Shown here in pieces: positions 40,513-49,001 of a stretch of DNA of 64,000 nt. This DNA comes from CAYVSF01 sp046482855 (GTDB lineage Bacteria; Bacteroidota; Bacteroidia; Bacteroidales; UBA12077). The notes under the pieces are model-generated. The model was not told the origin of the DNA. It saw only the letters and a program-made list of their open reading frames with translations, and did no database searches. Where the stretch lies: contig JAWOEH010000061.1 in the NCBI GenBank assembly GCA_046482855.1, positions 50,194-114,193 on the forward strand, given 5' to 3'. The position numbers and the translations under genes are program-made. The stretch's first letter is position 1; each line of letters starts with the position of its first letter.

Positions 40513-41300
40513 AGCCTTGGGTGCGAAATATGATTGTGTGGCTGCTTATTGGCCTGTTTATGTTAGTAACGCTAAGTTTTGCGTCCCTGCGGAGTCAGCG
40601 CGTGTTGTGCTCACAGATATTGGTGACGGTTACTGATAGTATGCGTAATCAGTTTATTACAGCTAAAGATATTGAGCAACATGTGCATACCCTGGAAAAA
40701 AAGATTATGGGAGAACCCCTTGATCAGATAAATACACGCACCATTGAGCATTCACTAAAAAAGATGCCTGCTATTGAATCGGTTGAGGCTTATGTCGATG
40801 TGGAGGGCGCACTACATATTGAAGTACAGCAACGAACGCCCATTGTACGGATTGTAAATGAGAAAGGGGAGAGCTATTACCTGGATGCTAAAGGCTATAT
40901 TATACCTTTGCAAGATAGCTATACGCCGCTTGTCTTAGTAGCCAATGGCCATATTGTTGAGAATTTTGAGTGGCAAAGACAGACCACTATTTTTGGCAAG
41001 AGGCAGCAGAAAAATCAAAGCAGGACCCTGCAGGAAGTGTACCGGATGGCTTTGCATATACATAAGGATGCCTTCTGGAGTAAGCAAATTGAACAAGTGT
41101 ACGTTAACAGGAAAGGCGAATATGAGTTGATACCCCGAGTTGGAGCCCATTTGATTCTGTTGGGCGAAGCTGATAACTTTGACAGTCAGTTAGATCAGCT
41201 TTGGGCTTTTTATCAACAAGGTTTAAACAAAGTAGGGTGGAATCGCTATGAAATCATAAATTTAAAGTTCAGAAATCAGATTGTTTGCACAAAAAAATAA
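40509..41300 (+). CDS. ftsQ: Cell division protein FtsQ
   Basis: Encodes 263 residues. A short cytoplasmic part is followed by one membrane helix (about 7-25, MIVWLLIGLFMLVTLSFAS) and a periplasmic POTRA-type domain (about 40-115). KKMPAIESVEAYVDVEGALHIEVQQRTPIVRI is the recognisable POTRA/FtsQ block. The rest is the FtsQ beta domain. It overlaps the murC stop by 4 bp and ends 3 bp before ftsA, the usual order. It should join FtsL in the periplasm to control the septal synthase. Confidence 0.9.
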   Translation: MKPWVRNMIVWLLIGLFMLVTLSFASLRSQRVLCSQILVTVTDSMRNQFITAKDIEQHVHTLEKKIMGEPLDQINTRTIEHSLKKMPAIESVEAYVDVEGALHIEVQQRTPIVRIVNEKGESYYLDAKGYIIPLQDSYTPLVLVANGHIVENFEWQRQTTIFGKRQQKNQSRTLQEVYRMALHIHKDAFWSKQIEQVYVNRKGEYELIPRVGAHLILLGEADNFDSQLDQLWAFYQQGLNKVGWNRYEIINLKFRNQIVCTKK

Positions 41301-41303
41301 GAG

Positions 41304-42659
41304 ATGAGTCAACAAAACGATTACATTGCAGCTATTGACATTGGAACTACTAAGATAGTAGCCGTTGTAGGTAAGCGTAAAGAGAACGGGAAGATAGAAA
41401 TTCTCGGGATCAGCAAAACTGCCTCGAAAGGAGTGAAACGGGGTGTAGTAATGAATATTGAGGAAGCCGTTAGTTCCATTGAGAAAACCGTACAAGATGT
41501 ACAAAAGGAGTCTCAGGTACGGTTCTCCGATGTGTTTGTAGGCATTGCCGGTCAGCACATCAAGTCGTTGCGTAACCGCCATTATATGAATCGTGAGCGC
41601 TACGACGATGAGATTACAAAAGAGGAGATTGATGGCCTGATTCGGGATATGTACAACACCCCTATTGAGCTGGGCGAGGAAATTATTCACGTCATTCCCC
41701 AAAGTTATATTGTAGATCATGAATTGGGAATACGTAACCCTATTGGCATGAGTGGAAAGCGGGTGGAGGCTAATTTTCATATTGTCATTGGTCAGGTGGC
41801 TTCAGCCCGCAATATTAGCCGCTGTATTCACAAAGCCGGTCTCAATTTACATCAGCTAATTCTTGAGCCTTTGGCTTCTTCTGCTGCCGTGCTTACTGAT
41901 GATGAGCGGGAGGCAGGCGTGGCTATTGTGGATATTGGAGGGGGAACTACCGATGTAGCGGTATACTATGACGATACAATTCGGCATACCGCCGTGATTC
42001 CCTTTGGCGGAGATGTGATTACCAAAGATATTAAAGAGGGGTGTGCTATTTTACAACGCCAGGCGGAGCAAGTAAAGGTACAGTTTGGGTCGGCACTCGG
42101 CGATTTAGCAAAAGATAACGAAGTAGTATCTATTCCTGGGATTAGTGGACGGGATCCCAAAGAAATATCTTTCCGTAGCCTGGCATATATTATTCAGTCA
42201 CGTATGGAAGAGATTCTAGATGCCGTTATCTATGAAATTGAACTTTCGGGTTTCTATGATAAGCTGAGTGCAGGGATTGTACTCACCGGGGGTGGAGCTT
42301 TGCTGAAAAATGTGGCACAATTGGTGAAGTTTAAAACGGGGATGGATGTGCGTGTAGGATACCCCGTAGAGAAGCTTTCGGCTGATAGTGTTGAGAAGGT
42401 AAACCATCCCATGTATGCCACCAGTGTTGGATTAATAGGCAAAGGGTATGAATACCTCGATTTGCATAAACAGTCCTTTAATGCAGAGGCTATGGAGCCT
42501 GAAGCTGAGGCGCCACAAGCGCTTGATGAAAAACCGGAAACCAAGGCCAGGGAAAATGTGCAACAACCCGAAGAGCCACAGGAGAAAGGAAAGTTTTTTA
42601 ACAATCTGAAACGAGTTATTTCCGATCTTTTCGATGAAAATGATACGGAAATCGAATAG
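41304..42659 (+). CDS. ftsA: Cell division protein FtsA
   Basis: Encodes 451 residues of the actin fold. FtsA tethers FtsZ to the membrane and links it to the divisome. Phosphate-binding loops AAIDIGTTKIVAVVG (about 9-23) and VAIVDIGGGTTDVAVY (about 208-223) and the adenosine motif IVLTGGGALLKNVAQL (about 326-341) are present, as is the SHS2/1C domain typical of FtsA. A negatively charged linker (about 396-430, rich in E, P, A) leads to the C-terminal amphipathic helix FFNNLKRVISDLF (about 433-445), which should bind the membrane. 56 bp to ftsZ, the largest gap in the cluster, could hold an extra promoter. Confidence 0.96.
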   Translation: MSQQNDYIAAIDIGTTKIVAVVGKRKENGKIEILGISKTASKGVKRGVVMNIEEAVSSIEKTVQDVQKESQVRFSDVFVGIAGQHIKSLRNRHYMNRERYDDEITKEEIDGLIRDMYNTPIELGEEIIHVIPQSYIVDHELGIRNPIGMSGKRVEANFHIVIGQVASARNISRCIHKAGLNLHQLILEPLASSAAVLTDDEREAGVAIVDIGGGTTDVAVYYDDTIRHTAVIPFGGDVITKDIKEGCAILQRQAEQVKVQFGSALGDLAKDNEVVSIPGISGRDPKEISFRSLAYIIQSRMEEILDAVIYEIELSGFYDKLSAGIVLTGGGALLKNVAQLVKFKTGMDVRVGYPVEKLSADSVEKVNHPMYATSVGLIGKGYEYLDLHKQSFNAEAMEPEAEAPQALDEKPETKARENVQQPEEPQEKGKFFNNLKRVISDLFDENDTEIE

Positions 42660-42715
42660 TAACAAGCAAACTTCGACTCATCCAAAGTATTGTAAAACCG
42701 CAAATTCAATATACT

Positions 42716-44167
42716 ATGACCGACGAATTGATGAATTTTGAACTCCCTAGCGACCAATCGTCCATAATAAAGGTGATTGGCGTAGGCGGCGGTGGAAGTA
42801 ATGCCGTAAACCATATGTTTGATCAAGGCATTAAAGACGTTAATTTTGTCATCTGTAATACCGATGCTCAGGCTTTAGCCCGAAGTCATGTTGGGGTTAA
42901 AATACAACTTGGCCAATCGCTTACTGAAGGACGAGGAGCCGGTAATAAGCCCGCCATAGGTCGTGAAGCGGCTATCGAGAGTCTTGACGACATCATGCAA
43001 GTGTTGGGAGAGCCAACTCGCATGGTTTTTATTACAGCAGGCATGGGAGGTGGAACCGGAACCGGAGGTGCTCCTGTGATTGCCAAAGCCGCTAGGGAGG
43101 TGGGTCTCCTTACGGTGGCTATTGTTACCATTCCTTTTCGTTTTGAAGGACAACGTCGTATCGACCAGGCCATTGAGGGCATTAATGAGTTGGAGAAGCA
43201 TGTGGATGCCCTTTTGGTTGTAAACAATGAAAAGCTACGCGAAGTGTGTGGCGATATGCCTTTTTCTGAAGCTTTTTCGTATGCCGATAATATTTTGGCT
43301 ACCGGTGCTAAGGGAATTGCCGAAATTATTACTGTACCCGGGTATATTAATGTTGATTTTGCTGATGTGGAGACAGTCCTTAGCAATAGTGGTGTGGCTC
43401 TTATGGGAACTGGCGTAGCCGAAGGAGAAAACCGGGCCATCAAAGCCGTGGAACAGGCATTAAAGTCGCCCTTGTTAAACGATAATGATATTACCGGTAC
43501 CGACAATATCTTGCTCAATATCACCTCCGGAACCAATGAACTTACAATGGATGAGATTGGCGAAATTGCCGATTATGTGAATAGTGAGGTAGGACAGAAT
43601 CCTAATATTATCTGGGGAACAGGCAACGATGCCTCTCTTGAGGAAAGAATTAGCATCACCATCATAGCTACCGGTTTTGAGAGTAGTAGTATTCCGGAAC
43701 TCTACGCAAAACATCAAGAGAAGAAAACGGTGAAATTAGGCCAGGGTGGCAATGATGAAGAGGCAACAATCTACCAATTAGGAGCCGATCAGGAAGCGAC
43801 AAATATTTCGATTAATAGTCAGCAACGGACAATTGATTTTGACATTCGTCATGATCGACATGGGAAGAAAGTTCCTGGTTCACGCACGAAACGGAAAGAG
43901 GAACCTGTAAATGCAGGCGACTCTCCAGTAGGATCGCAACCCTTAGTTACAAACGAGGGTGAGGCTGTTAAATCATCACCTACAACAGCTGTCCGCGATA
44001 ATATTGAAGATTTGGAAAATGTGCCTGCCTATAAGCGTAAAAAAATATCGATTGATCAACCTATTTACTCTCAGGATTCGAATGTATCAAGGTACTCGCT
44101 CTCTGATGAGGAGGATGAGGTGACTTTACGTAAGAATAATTCGTATTTACACGATAACGTAGACTAA
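42716..44167 (+). CDS. ftsZ: Cell division protein FtsZ
   Basis: Encodes 483 residues, the tubulin-like GTPase that forms the division ring. The nucleotide-binding residues are clear: GVGGGGSNAV (22-31), the signature GMGGGTGTGGAP (109-120) and the T7-loop region NVDFADVETVLSNSG (about 210-224). The globular part ends at about residue 325. It is followed by a long, charged linker and the conserved peptide VPAYKRKKI (about 436-444), the probable partner-binding site in this phylum. A further tail of about 40 residues ends in NNSYLHDNVD, which is common in Bacteroidota FtsZ. yqeY starts 10 bp after the stop. Confidence 0.97.
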   Translation: MTDELMNFELPSDQSSIIKVIGVGGGGSNAVNHMFDQGIKDVNFVICNTDAQALARSHVGVKIQLGQSLTEGRGAGNKPAIGREAAIESLDDIMQVLGEPTRMVFITAGMGGGTGTGGAPVIAKAAREVGLLTVAIVTIPFRFEGQRRIDQAIEGINELEKHVDALLVVNNEKLREVCGDMPFSEAFSYADNILATGAKGIAEIITVPGYINVDFADVETVLSNSGVALMGTGVAEGENRAIKAVEQALKSPLLNDNDITGTDNILLNITSGTNELTMDEIGEIADYVNSEVGQNPNIIWGTGNDASLEERISITIIATGFESSSIPELYAKHQEKKTVKLGQGGNDEEATIYQLGADQEATNISINSQQRTIDFDIRHDRHGKKVPGSRTKRKEEPVNAGDSPVGSQPLVTNEGEAVKSSPTTAVRDNIEDLENVPAYKRKKISIDQPIYSQDSNVSRYSLSDEEDEVTLRKNNSYLHDNVD

Positions 44168-44177
44168 ACGAAATGAT

Positions 44178-44630
44178 ATGGGATTAGCAGAAAGAATTCA
44201 GGAAGATTTAAAAACCGCAATGAAAGCCAAAGATAAGGAGAGCCTTGAGGCCTTGCGGGCGATTAAAGGTGCTTTATTACTGGCTAAAACGGAAGAAGGA
44301 GCCCGCGATAGCCTCACCGAGGATCAGGAGCTCAAACTTCTTCAAAAGTTGCATAAACAGCGTAAGGATTCTGCGCTATTATACGAGGAACAAAACCGGA
44401 AGGATCTTGCGGAAAAAGAGCTTGCGGAAGCACAAATTATTGAGCGTTATCTGCCCGAGCAGATGTCAGAGGAGGACTTGGAAGCCTACCTGAAGAACCT
44501 TATTGAAACCATGGGAGCTACTTCCATGAAAGACATGGGCAAAGTGATGGGAGCTGCCTCCAAAGAGCTTGCCGGAAAAGCCGAAGGGAAAATTATTTCG
44601 GCAAAAGTAAAGACGTTACTAAACAGCTAA
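44178..44630 (+). CDS. GatB/YqeY domain protein
   Basis: Encodes 150 residues. The YqeY fold is also the C-terminal tRNA-binding domain of the amidotransferase subunit GatB, but here it stands alone. LAERIQEDLKTAMKAKDKESLEALRAIKGALL is the typical N-terminus. ERYLPEQMSEEDLEAYL and SMKDMGKVMGAASKELAGKAEG (about 115-136) are the other conserved blocks. Function of free YqeY is not established; tRNA binding is plausible. Position directly behind ftsZ is common in Bacteroidota and suggests co-transcription with the division genes. A long hairpin ends the cluster. Confidence 0.92.
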   Translation: MGLAERIQEDLKTAMKAKDKESLEALRAIKGALLLAKTEEGARDSLTEDQELKLLQKLHKQRKDSALLYEEQNRKDLAEKELAEAQIIERYLPEQMSEEDLEAYLKNLIETMGATSMKDMGKVMGAASKELAGKAEGKIISAKVKTLLNS

Positions 44631-44639
44631 GCCAATTGC

Positions 44640-44700
44640 TATAACATACAAAAAAAGAAAGCTGCCCATAATGAGCAGCTTTCTTTTTTTGTATGTTATA
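44640..44700. terminator. Long perfect-stem bidirectional terminator at the end of the dcw cluster
   Basis: Two 26-bp arms (44640-44665 and 44675-44700) are perfectly complementary around a 9-base loop. The centre is AGAAAGCTGC/GCAGCTTTCT flanked by seven A or T. It separates the converging yqeY and ppiD-like genes. Confidence 0.9.
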
Positions 44701-44707
44701 GACGGTC

Positions 44708-46810
44708 TTAGAAAAATCTAGCCCGATTATCTTCAATGTTGGCACTCTCGCGCAATGCATTAAACGCACTAAAACTCGCGCGATTTTCATACAACGATTG
44801 CTGACGTTGTTGCATCATTTCGGGATTGCCAGTGTTTTGTTCCGTTACTGAAATTACTTTTGCTACTGTTACGCCATTGTTCCCAATAACAGGAGCTGTG
44901 ATCTGATTTTCATTTAACGCTGTAACCGCCCCTATTACTTTGGGCTCAGAGCCTAAACCAGGGATGTTAAAGGCGCCATAGGTAACTCCTGAAGCTTGTT
45001 GAACACGTCGGCCTGTGGCTTGCGCAATGGCATTCAAGTCAGAACCCTGCATTTGCTCAGCAAGCATCTCTCCTTTTTTATCTTTTCGCAGTTGTACTGT
45101 TATCTGGCTTTTCACTTGTTCAAGAGGAGCCGTTCCTTCTTCGCGTACATTTTGCACAAAGGCAATAACGAAGCGATCCCCTATTTCAAAAATGGAGTTT
45201 CTATTTTCCATTATCAATTTGCCTTCTTCTGTTTCGTAGGCATTGCGAATCAGCGCTCGGGCTTCCCCTAATCCCTGAATTTCTTTGGCTTCTTCTTGCA
45301 CGTTTCGGGCAATACGCTTCGAAACCGTTGCGTCTTTCAGATTTTCGTTGAATTCTTCGTAGGTAAGGCTGTTGCTGGCAAAACTACTGGCCCGGCTAAA
45401 GGTTTCCTGGTAAGTTTTTGAGCTGGGAGTCAACTCGCGGCCTAATACAGCTATTTGGAATTTGCGCTTAGCAGCACTTTTTTGCTGAACCTGTACAATA
45501 TGAATTCCATAGTCGGTATTCACCAATACAAATTCTCCTGTGCGAGCCATAAAGGTTGAATCGCCAAAAGGACTTACCATCTCATGCTGGCGGAACCAAC
45601 CTAAGTTCCCTCCATCTTTTGCTGAAGCCTCATCGGCTGAGTAGTTGCTGGCCACCTCGGAAAAATTGGCACCTGCTTCCAACTCATTCTTAAGACTATC
45701 GGCAACAGCCATCAATTGTTGTTGCGTTTGATTGCGTATGGGCTGCAACAAAACATGACGCGCTTTAACCGAATCGGGTAAATAGGCAATATCGGCCAGC
45801 TTTGCCAGTTTGTAGGTATCGTCTTCAAAGTAAGGGCCATATACATCTCCCTCTTTTGCCTGATCAACAAATTCTTTTAAATTGTCGTTAACATCTTCGG
45901 GAGCATAATAAGTAGCATCATAGGGTATATCGCTGTTGATATTGACAAATTCTTTAGGAGATGAACTCTCTTCAAATTCGGTTCGGATATCTTCTATCCA
46001 CTGTTTTGTGTCTTGCTTGTCCTCCTCCGAAGGCTTTACTTCAAAAGCTACATATTCTATATCCCGAGAAGCCGATTGTTGAAATCGATCTTCGTTTTGG
46101 GCATAATAGTTTTTTATTTCCTTGTCGTTAATAGAAACTAAGGAGTCAGCTATACTGGCGTAGTTTTTTGTTACAAAATCAAAATCAACAACTTTTGAGT
46201 TCTTTGTCAATTCTGCTTTGGCCTCCAATGAGGTTGCAAACAGTCCTTTCTTGATTAGATTTGTGTACTTGGTAAATTTGCGCTGGTTCACCATCTGCTC
46301 TTCCAGAAATAACCAATATTGTTTGCTTTGACCAGAAGGGTCGTCTTCATAGGATTTCAGAAAACGAATAACAGCCATTGTATTTAGTTGGCCGGTTTCG
46401 GGGTTTGTAAAGAGTTGCTGAATAATGGGGTGGATGTTTTTTCCCTGAACCATATCCCAAACCTCTTCGCTGGAGATTTGGATACCCAATTCTTCATATT
46501 GATCTTCCAATACGTACTTGCGCACCATCTCTTGCCAGGTTTGCTCACGGATACGCGTTAATGTTTGCTCATCTAACGCACTACGCTGGCTTGAGTATTT
46601 GGTAATCTCGGTTAGCTTATCTATTTCACGTTGATACTCCTGAATGGAGATGGAGTTCCCATCAATGTCTGCTACTTCCATCTTTTTACTGGAGAAGAAG
46701 ACACTTCCCGAGTTTAACATGTCACCTAAAATAAAGGCAATTAATGCCAGTCCGATGACTACTGCAACGAGTACTCCTGCACGGTTTCGAATTTTTTCTA
46801 AAGTTGCCAT
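44708..46810 (-). CDS. PpiD/SurA-like membrane-anchored peptidyl-prolyl isomerase
   Basis: Encodes 700 residues with one N-terminal membrane helix (about 11-32) and a large periplasmic part. The N-terminal chaperone region of the SurA_N_3 kind spans about 40-230. A parvulin rotamase domain is at about 348-450 (KARHVLLQP, ANFSEVASNYSADEASAKDGGNLGW, and YGIHIVQV). A second region after 480 looks like a degenerate parvulin domain, as in many PpiD proteins of this phylum. It should assist folding of outer-membrane and periplasmic proteins as they leave the Sec channel. Last gene of the envelope string that starts with coaX, but it has its own 109-bp upstream region with a perfect TAAATTTG -7 candidate (46891-46898). 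Confidence 0.93.
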   Translation of the reverse strand: MATLEKIRNRAGVLVAVVIGLALIAFILGDMLNSGSVFFSSKKMEVADIDGNSISIQEYQREIDKLTEITKYSSQRSALDEQTLTRIREQTWQEMVRKYVLEDQYEELGIQISSEEVWDMVQGKNIHPIIQQLFTNPETGQLNTMAVIRFLKSYEDDPSGQSKQYWLFLEEQMVNQRKFTKYTNLIKKGLFATSLEAKAELTKNSKVVDFDFVTKNYASIADSLVSINDKEIKNYYAQNEDRFQQSASRDIEYVAFEVKPSEEDKQDTKQWIEDIRTEFEESSSPKEFVNINSDIPYDATYYAPEDVNDNLKEFVDQAKEGDVYGPYFEDDTYKLAKLADIAYLPDSVKARHVLLQPIRNQTQQQLMAVADSLKNELEAGANFSEVASNYSADEASAKDGGNLGWFRQHEMVSPFGDSTFMARTGEFVLVNTDYGIHIVQVQQKSAAKRKFQIAVLGRELTPSSKTYQETFSRASSFASNSLTYEEFNENLKDATVSKRIARNVQEEAKEIQGLGEARALIRNAYETEEGKLIMENRNSIFEIGDRFVIAFVQNVREEGTAPLEQVKSQITVQLRKDKKGEMLAEQMQGSDLNAIAQATGRRVQQASGVTYGAFNIPGLGSEPKVIGAVTALNENQITAPVIGNNGVTVAKVISVTEQNTGNPEMMQQRQQSLYENRASFSAFNALRESANIEDNRARFF

Positions 46811-46919
46811 TCTATAACTTAATTTTTACTGATTTCAATCGAGGTTCGAATATACTAAATTTTACTAATGGTTGGTTATGTTTTAGCCAGCAAATTTAAT
46901 CAGAAATAGAGCTTTTTAG

Positions 46920-48191
46920 CTAACTGTGCTCAAGTATTTTTACTTTTAAGAGCTCAACCCTTGTACCTTCTACTTTTAGCACATGAAACAGCAGGTTGTC
47001 TACTTGTATCTGATCGCCTTTTGTGGGAAGCCTTTCGGCGTGGTATAACAAGAATCCGGCAATGGTTTCGTATTCTTCGCTTTCGGAAAGATCCAGATCA
47101 TATTGTTCATGAATGGCATCAATTTCCATGCGTCCTGAGAAAATATACTCACTGTCGTTTAGTTTTTTTGAGTAGAATTCAATTTTATCATGCTCGTCAT
47201 GAATCTCGCCCACAATTTCTTCCACAATATCTTCTATGGTAATGATGCCCGAGGTACCGCCAAATTCATCTACAATAAGGGCAATGCTATGTCCGGTATT
47301 GATAAAATACTGAAGTAATTTATTGATCGACATGGTTTCCGGGAAGATCGGAATTGTACGAATCAAGCCTTCCAGATCGCCCTGATGTTGAAAGAGCTCT
47401 TTGGATTTAATATAGCCTACTACGTCATCGATATCTTCGTTGTATATAAGTAATTTGGAGTACCCTGATTCAATAAATTCGCTGCGAATCTCCTGCAATG
47501 AATCATCCTGGTGACAGGCGACAATTTCGGTTCTTGGTCGCATGCATTCACGTGCCTTTATCTGGGAGAACTCCAATGCGTTTTGAAAAAGTTTTAATTC
47601 GCGATCTTCTTTTTGGGGACTATCTCCCTGGGTACTTCGTTCTACCAGATCATTTAAGTCTTCGCGATTAAAACGTTTGGTGTAGGAACGTTTTGGACTT
47701 TCACGAAAGAATATTCGGATGAATACATGTGAGATGAGCGAGAAGAGCATATAAAGGGGGTAGAGCGTGAAATAAATAACCAATGATAAGGCTGCGGATA
47801 AGTTTAAGACACGATTTGCCAAAAGGCTCCCTACTGCTAGTGGGATAGCCTCCACAACAAACAATATCAGAGAAAATAATAGAAGAAAAGCGGCTATGTA
47901 TACTACTACGTCCGATAATCCAGGCATATAGTTTTCTGCTACCCTTTCCCACCAGGCCAGTACAATTAATGAGAGTGCCAAAATCGTTAAAATATGGCCG
48001 ATAACCATAATCAGGTTGAAAGCTTGTTGGCGTTTGCTGATGAACGTCAGCATTCGGGCATTCAGTTCGTTTCGGCTTTTATCAATCTCCAGGCGGAGCC
48101 GGTTGGCCGAATGAAATGCTTGCTTTAAGGTCGAGAAGAGGATTGAAAGAAATAAAAAGAGTATAAAAATTAACAATTCGTCGGATTCCAT
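46920..48191 (-). CDS. CNNM/CorC family membrane protein (hemolysin family, GldE-like)
   Basis: Encodes 423 residues. The CNNM transmembrane domain (about 1-170) has four hydrophobic segments (about 5-25, 60-80, 92-115, 128-150). A CBS pair (about 205-325, RTEIVACHQDDSLQEI and the second CBS ending before GGTSGIITIEDI) follows. A CorC_HlyC domain (about 340-420) closes it. Family members act in Mg2+/Co2+ export, and in gliding Bacteroidota GldE has the same architecture. The neighbourhood (lptC, TPR, coaX) is not the gld locus, so a general metal-transport role is more likely. The gene is 8 bp downstream of the small membrane protein gene. Confidence 0.88.
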   Translation of the reverse strand: MESDELLIFILFLFLSILFSTLKQAFHSANRLRLEIDKSRNELNARMLTFISKRQQAFNLIMVIGHILTILALSLIVLAWWERVAENYMPGLSDVVVYIAAFLLLFSLILFVVEAIPLAVGSLLANRVLNLSAALSLVIYFTLYPLYMLFSLISHVFIRIFFRESPKRSYTKRFNREDLNDLVERSTQGDSPQKEDRELKLFQNALEFSQIKARECMRPRTEIVACHQDDSLQEIRSEFIESGYSKLLIYNEDIDDVVGYIKSKELFQHQGDLEGLIRTIPIFPETMSINKLLQYFINTGHSIALIVDEFGGTSGIITIEDIVEEIVGEIHDEHDKIEFYSKKLNDSEYIFSGRMEIDAIHEQYDLDLSESEEYETIAGFLLYHAERLPTKGDQIQVDNLLFHVLKVEGTRVELLKVKILEHS

Positions 48192-48199
48192 CTTTGTGC

Positions 48200-48412
48200 T
48201 TAGCGGTTTAGTTTACCTATATGTCGACGCAAAAGATACATAAAAAATGCGACCAGTGAAAGTCCGAAGAAGGGGTAACTTTTACTGATCCCAGCTTGAA
48301 GGGTTTGGTGAATGGCTGCACCAAGGCAAATGATAACCATAATAAGCCATAACCACTCAAGGAGTCGCTGGGGGTTGCGGCTGTTCCGCGGGTTGTTCTG
48401 AGGATTGTTCAT
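48200..48412 (-). CDS. Small two-helix membrane protein
   Basis: Encodes 70 residues. An Asn/Arg-rich N-terminus (NNPQNNPRNSRNPQ) is followed by two hydrophobic helices (about 19-36 and 46-62) and a basic end. No family recognised. It overlaps the lptC end by 56 bp in another frame and lies 8 bp before the CNNM gene. Its good topology signal and fit in the operon support a real gene. It might be an accessory of the CNNM protein, but this is a guess. Confidence 0.6.
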   Translation of the reverse strand: MNNPQNNPRNSRNPQRLLEWLWLIMVIICLGAAIHQTLQAGISKSYPFFGLSLVAFFMYLLRRHIGKLNR

Positions 48413-49001
48413 CGATTAGTAAGTCTCCTGTAGGTTTTTTTATTCGGTAATTACTCAAATCTTGTTTGGCTGTTAATCCTTTGCCGTGAATAATCCCGTC
48501 GTTATTTACAATGCGAACGTATTTTTCGGTGTAAATGTTGCCTTTTGCCTGATCCCAGTAGAGTTCTTCAGTTGAAAGGGTATCGTTTTTCTGTGTGTTA
48601 ATAACCACTACATTATTTCGTGCAATCCACAGCTCTTGGTTTTGTTGAAAAATAGCATAATTTGCACGTATTTGCGATTGTAAAGTTTCCGTGGAGTCGT
48701 AGAACCACACTTCCAGTCCGTTTTTAAATTCCATATAAGGCTCATCGGCCAAGGCGTAATTATCTACTTCGGGAGCTTCAATCTCCATCACCAATTGGCT
48801 ATGCTCGGTATAGACAAAATTTACCCCCGTTAAGGACGATGAAGGTAAATTTGAGGTTTCGGGCAGTGCATTAATTTGCTCGATGGTATTTTTCTTGCAG
48901 CCTATAGTAAATACAATTATTCCCCAAAGAAGGGGAATAATTGTATAGCGTTTTATGTTATGCGAGCCGCAATTAGCGAGAACGAACAGTTGTTTTTTCA
49001 T
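48357..49001 (-). CDS. lptC: LPS export protein LptC
   Basis: Encodes 214 residues. The OstA-like LptC domain spans about 50-190 (FVYTEHSQLVMEIEAPEV, ELWIARNNVVVINTQKNDTLSTEELYWD, GKGLTAKQDLSNYRIKKP). LptC passes lipopolysaccharide from LptB2FG to LptA. The N-terminus is a lipoprotein-like signal with FTIGC and Cys35 as possible anchor, which is common in Bacteroidota. The start overlaps the TPR gene by 29 bp. A perfect 15-bp inverted repeat lies within the codons of the hydrophobic signal part (see repeat entry). The C-terminus is proline- and glutamine-rich. Confidence 0.87.
   Translation of the reverse strand: MKKQLFVLANCGSHNIKRYTIIPLLWGIIVFTIGCKKNTIEQINALPETSNLPSSSLTGVNFVYTEHSQLVMEIEAPEVDNYALADEPYMEFKNGLEVWFYDSTETLQSQIRANYAIFQQNQELWIARNNVVVINTQKNDTLSTEELYWDQAKGNIYTEKYVRIVNNDGIIHGKGLTAKQDLSNYRIKKPTGDLLIDEQSSEQPAEQPQPPATP
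48911..48946. repeat. Perfect inverted repeat inside the lptC signal-sequence codons
   Basis: ATACAATTATTCCCC (48911-48925) and its exact complement (48932-48946) flank the 6-base loop AAAGAA. The hairpin forms in the mRNA 27 bases after the TPR gene stop, in codons for residues about 19-30 of LptC. No T-run follows. Confidence 0.75.

Noticed and set aside
42886..43536. 216-residue ORF antisense to ftsZ
   Set aside because: Antisense shadow of a highly conserved gene; composition (Ser/Pro-rich) is that of a mirrored reading frame.
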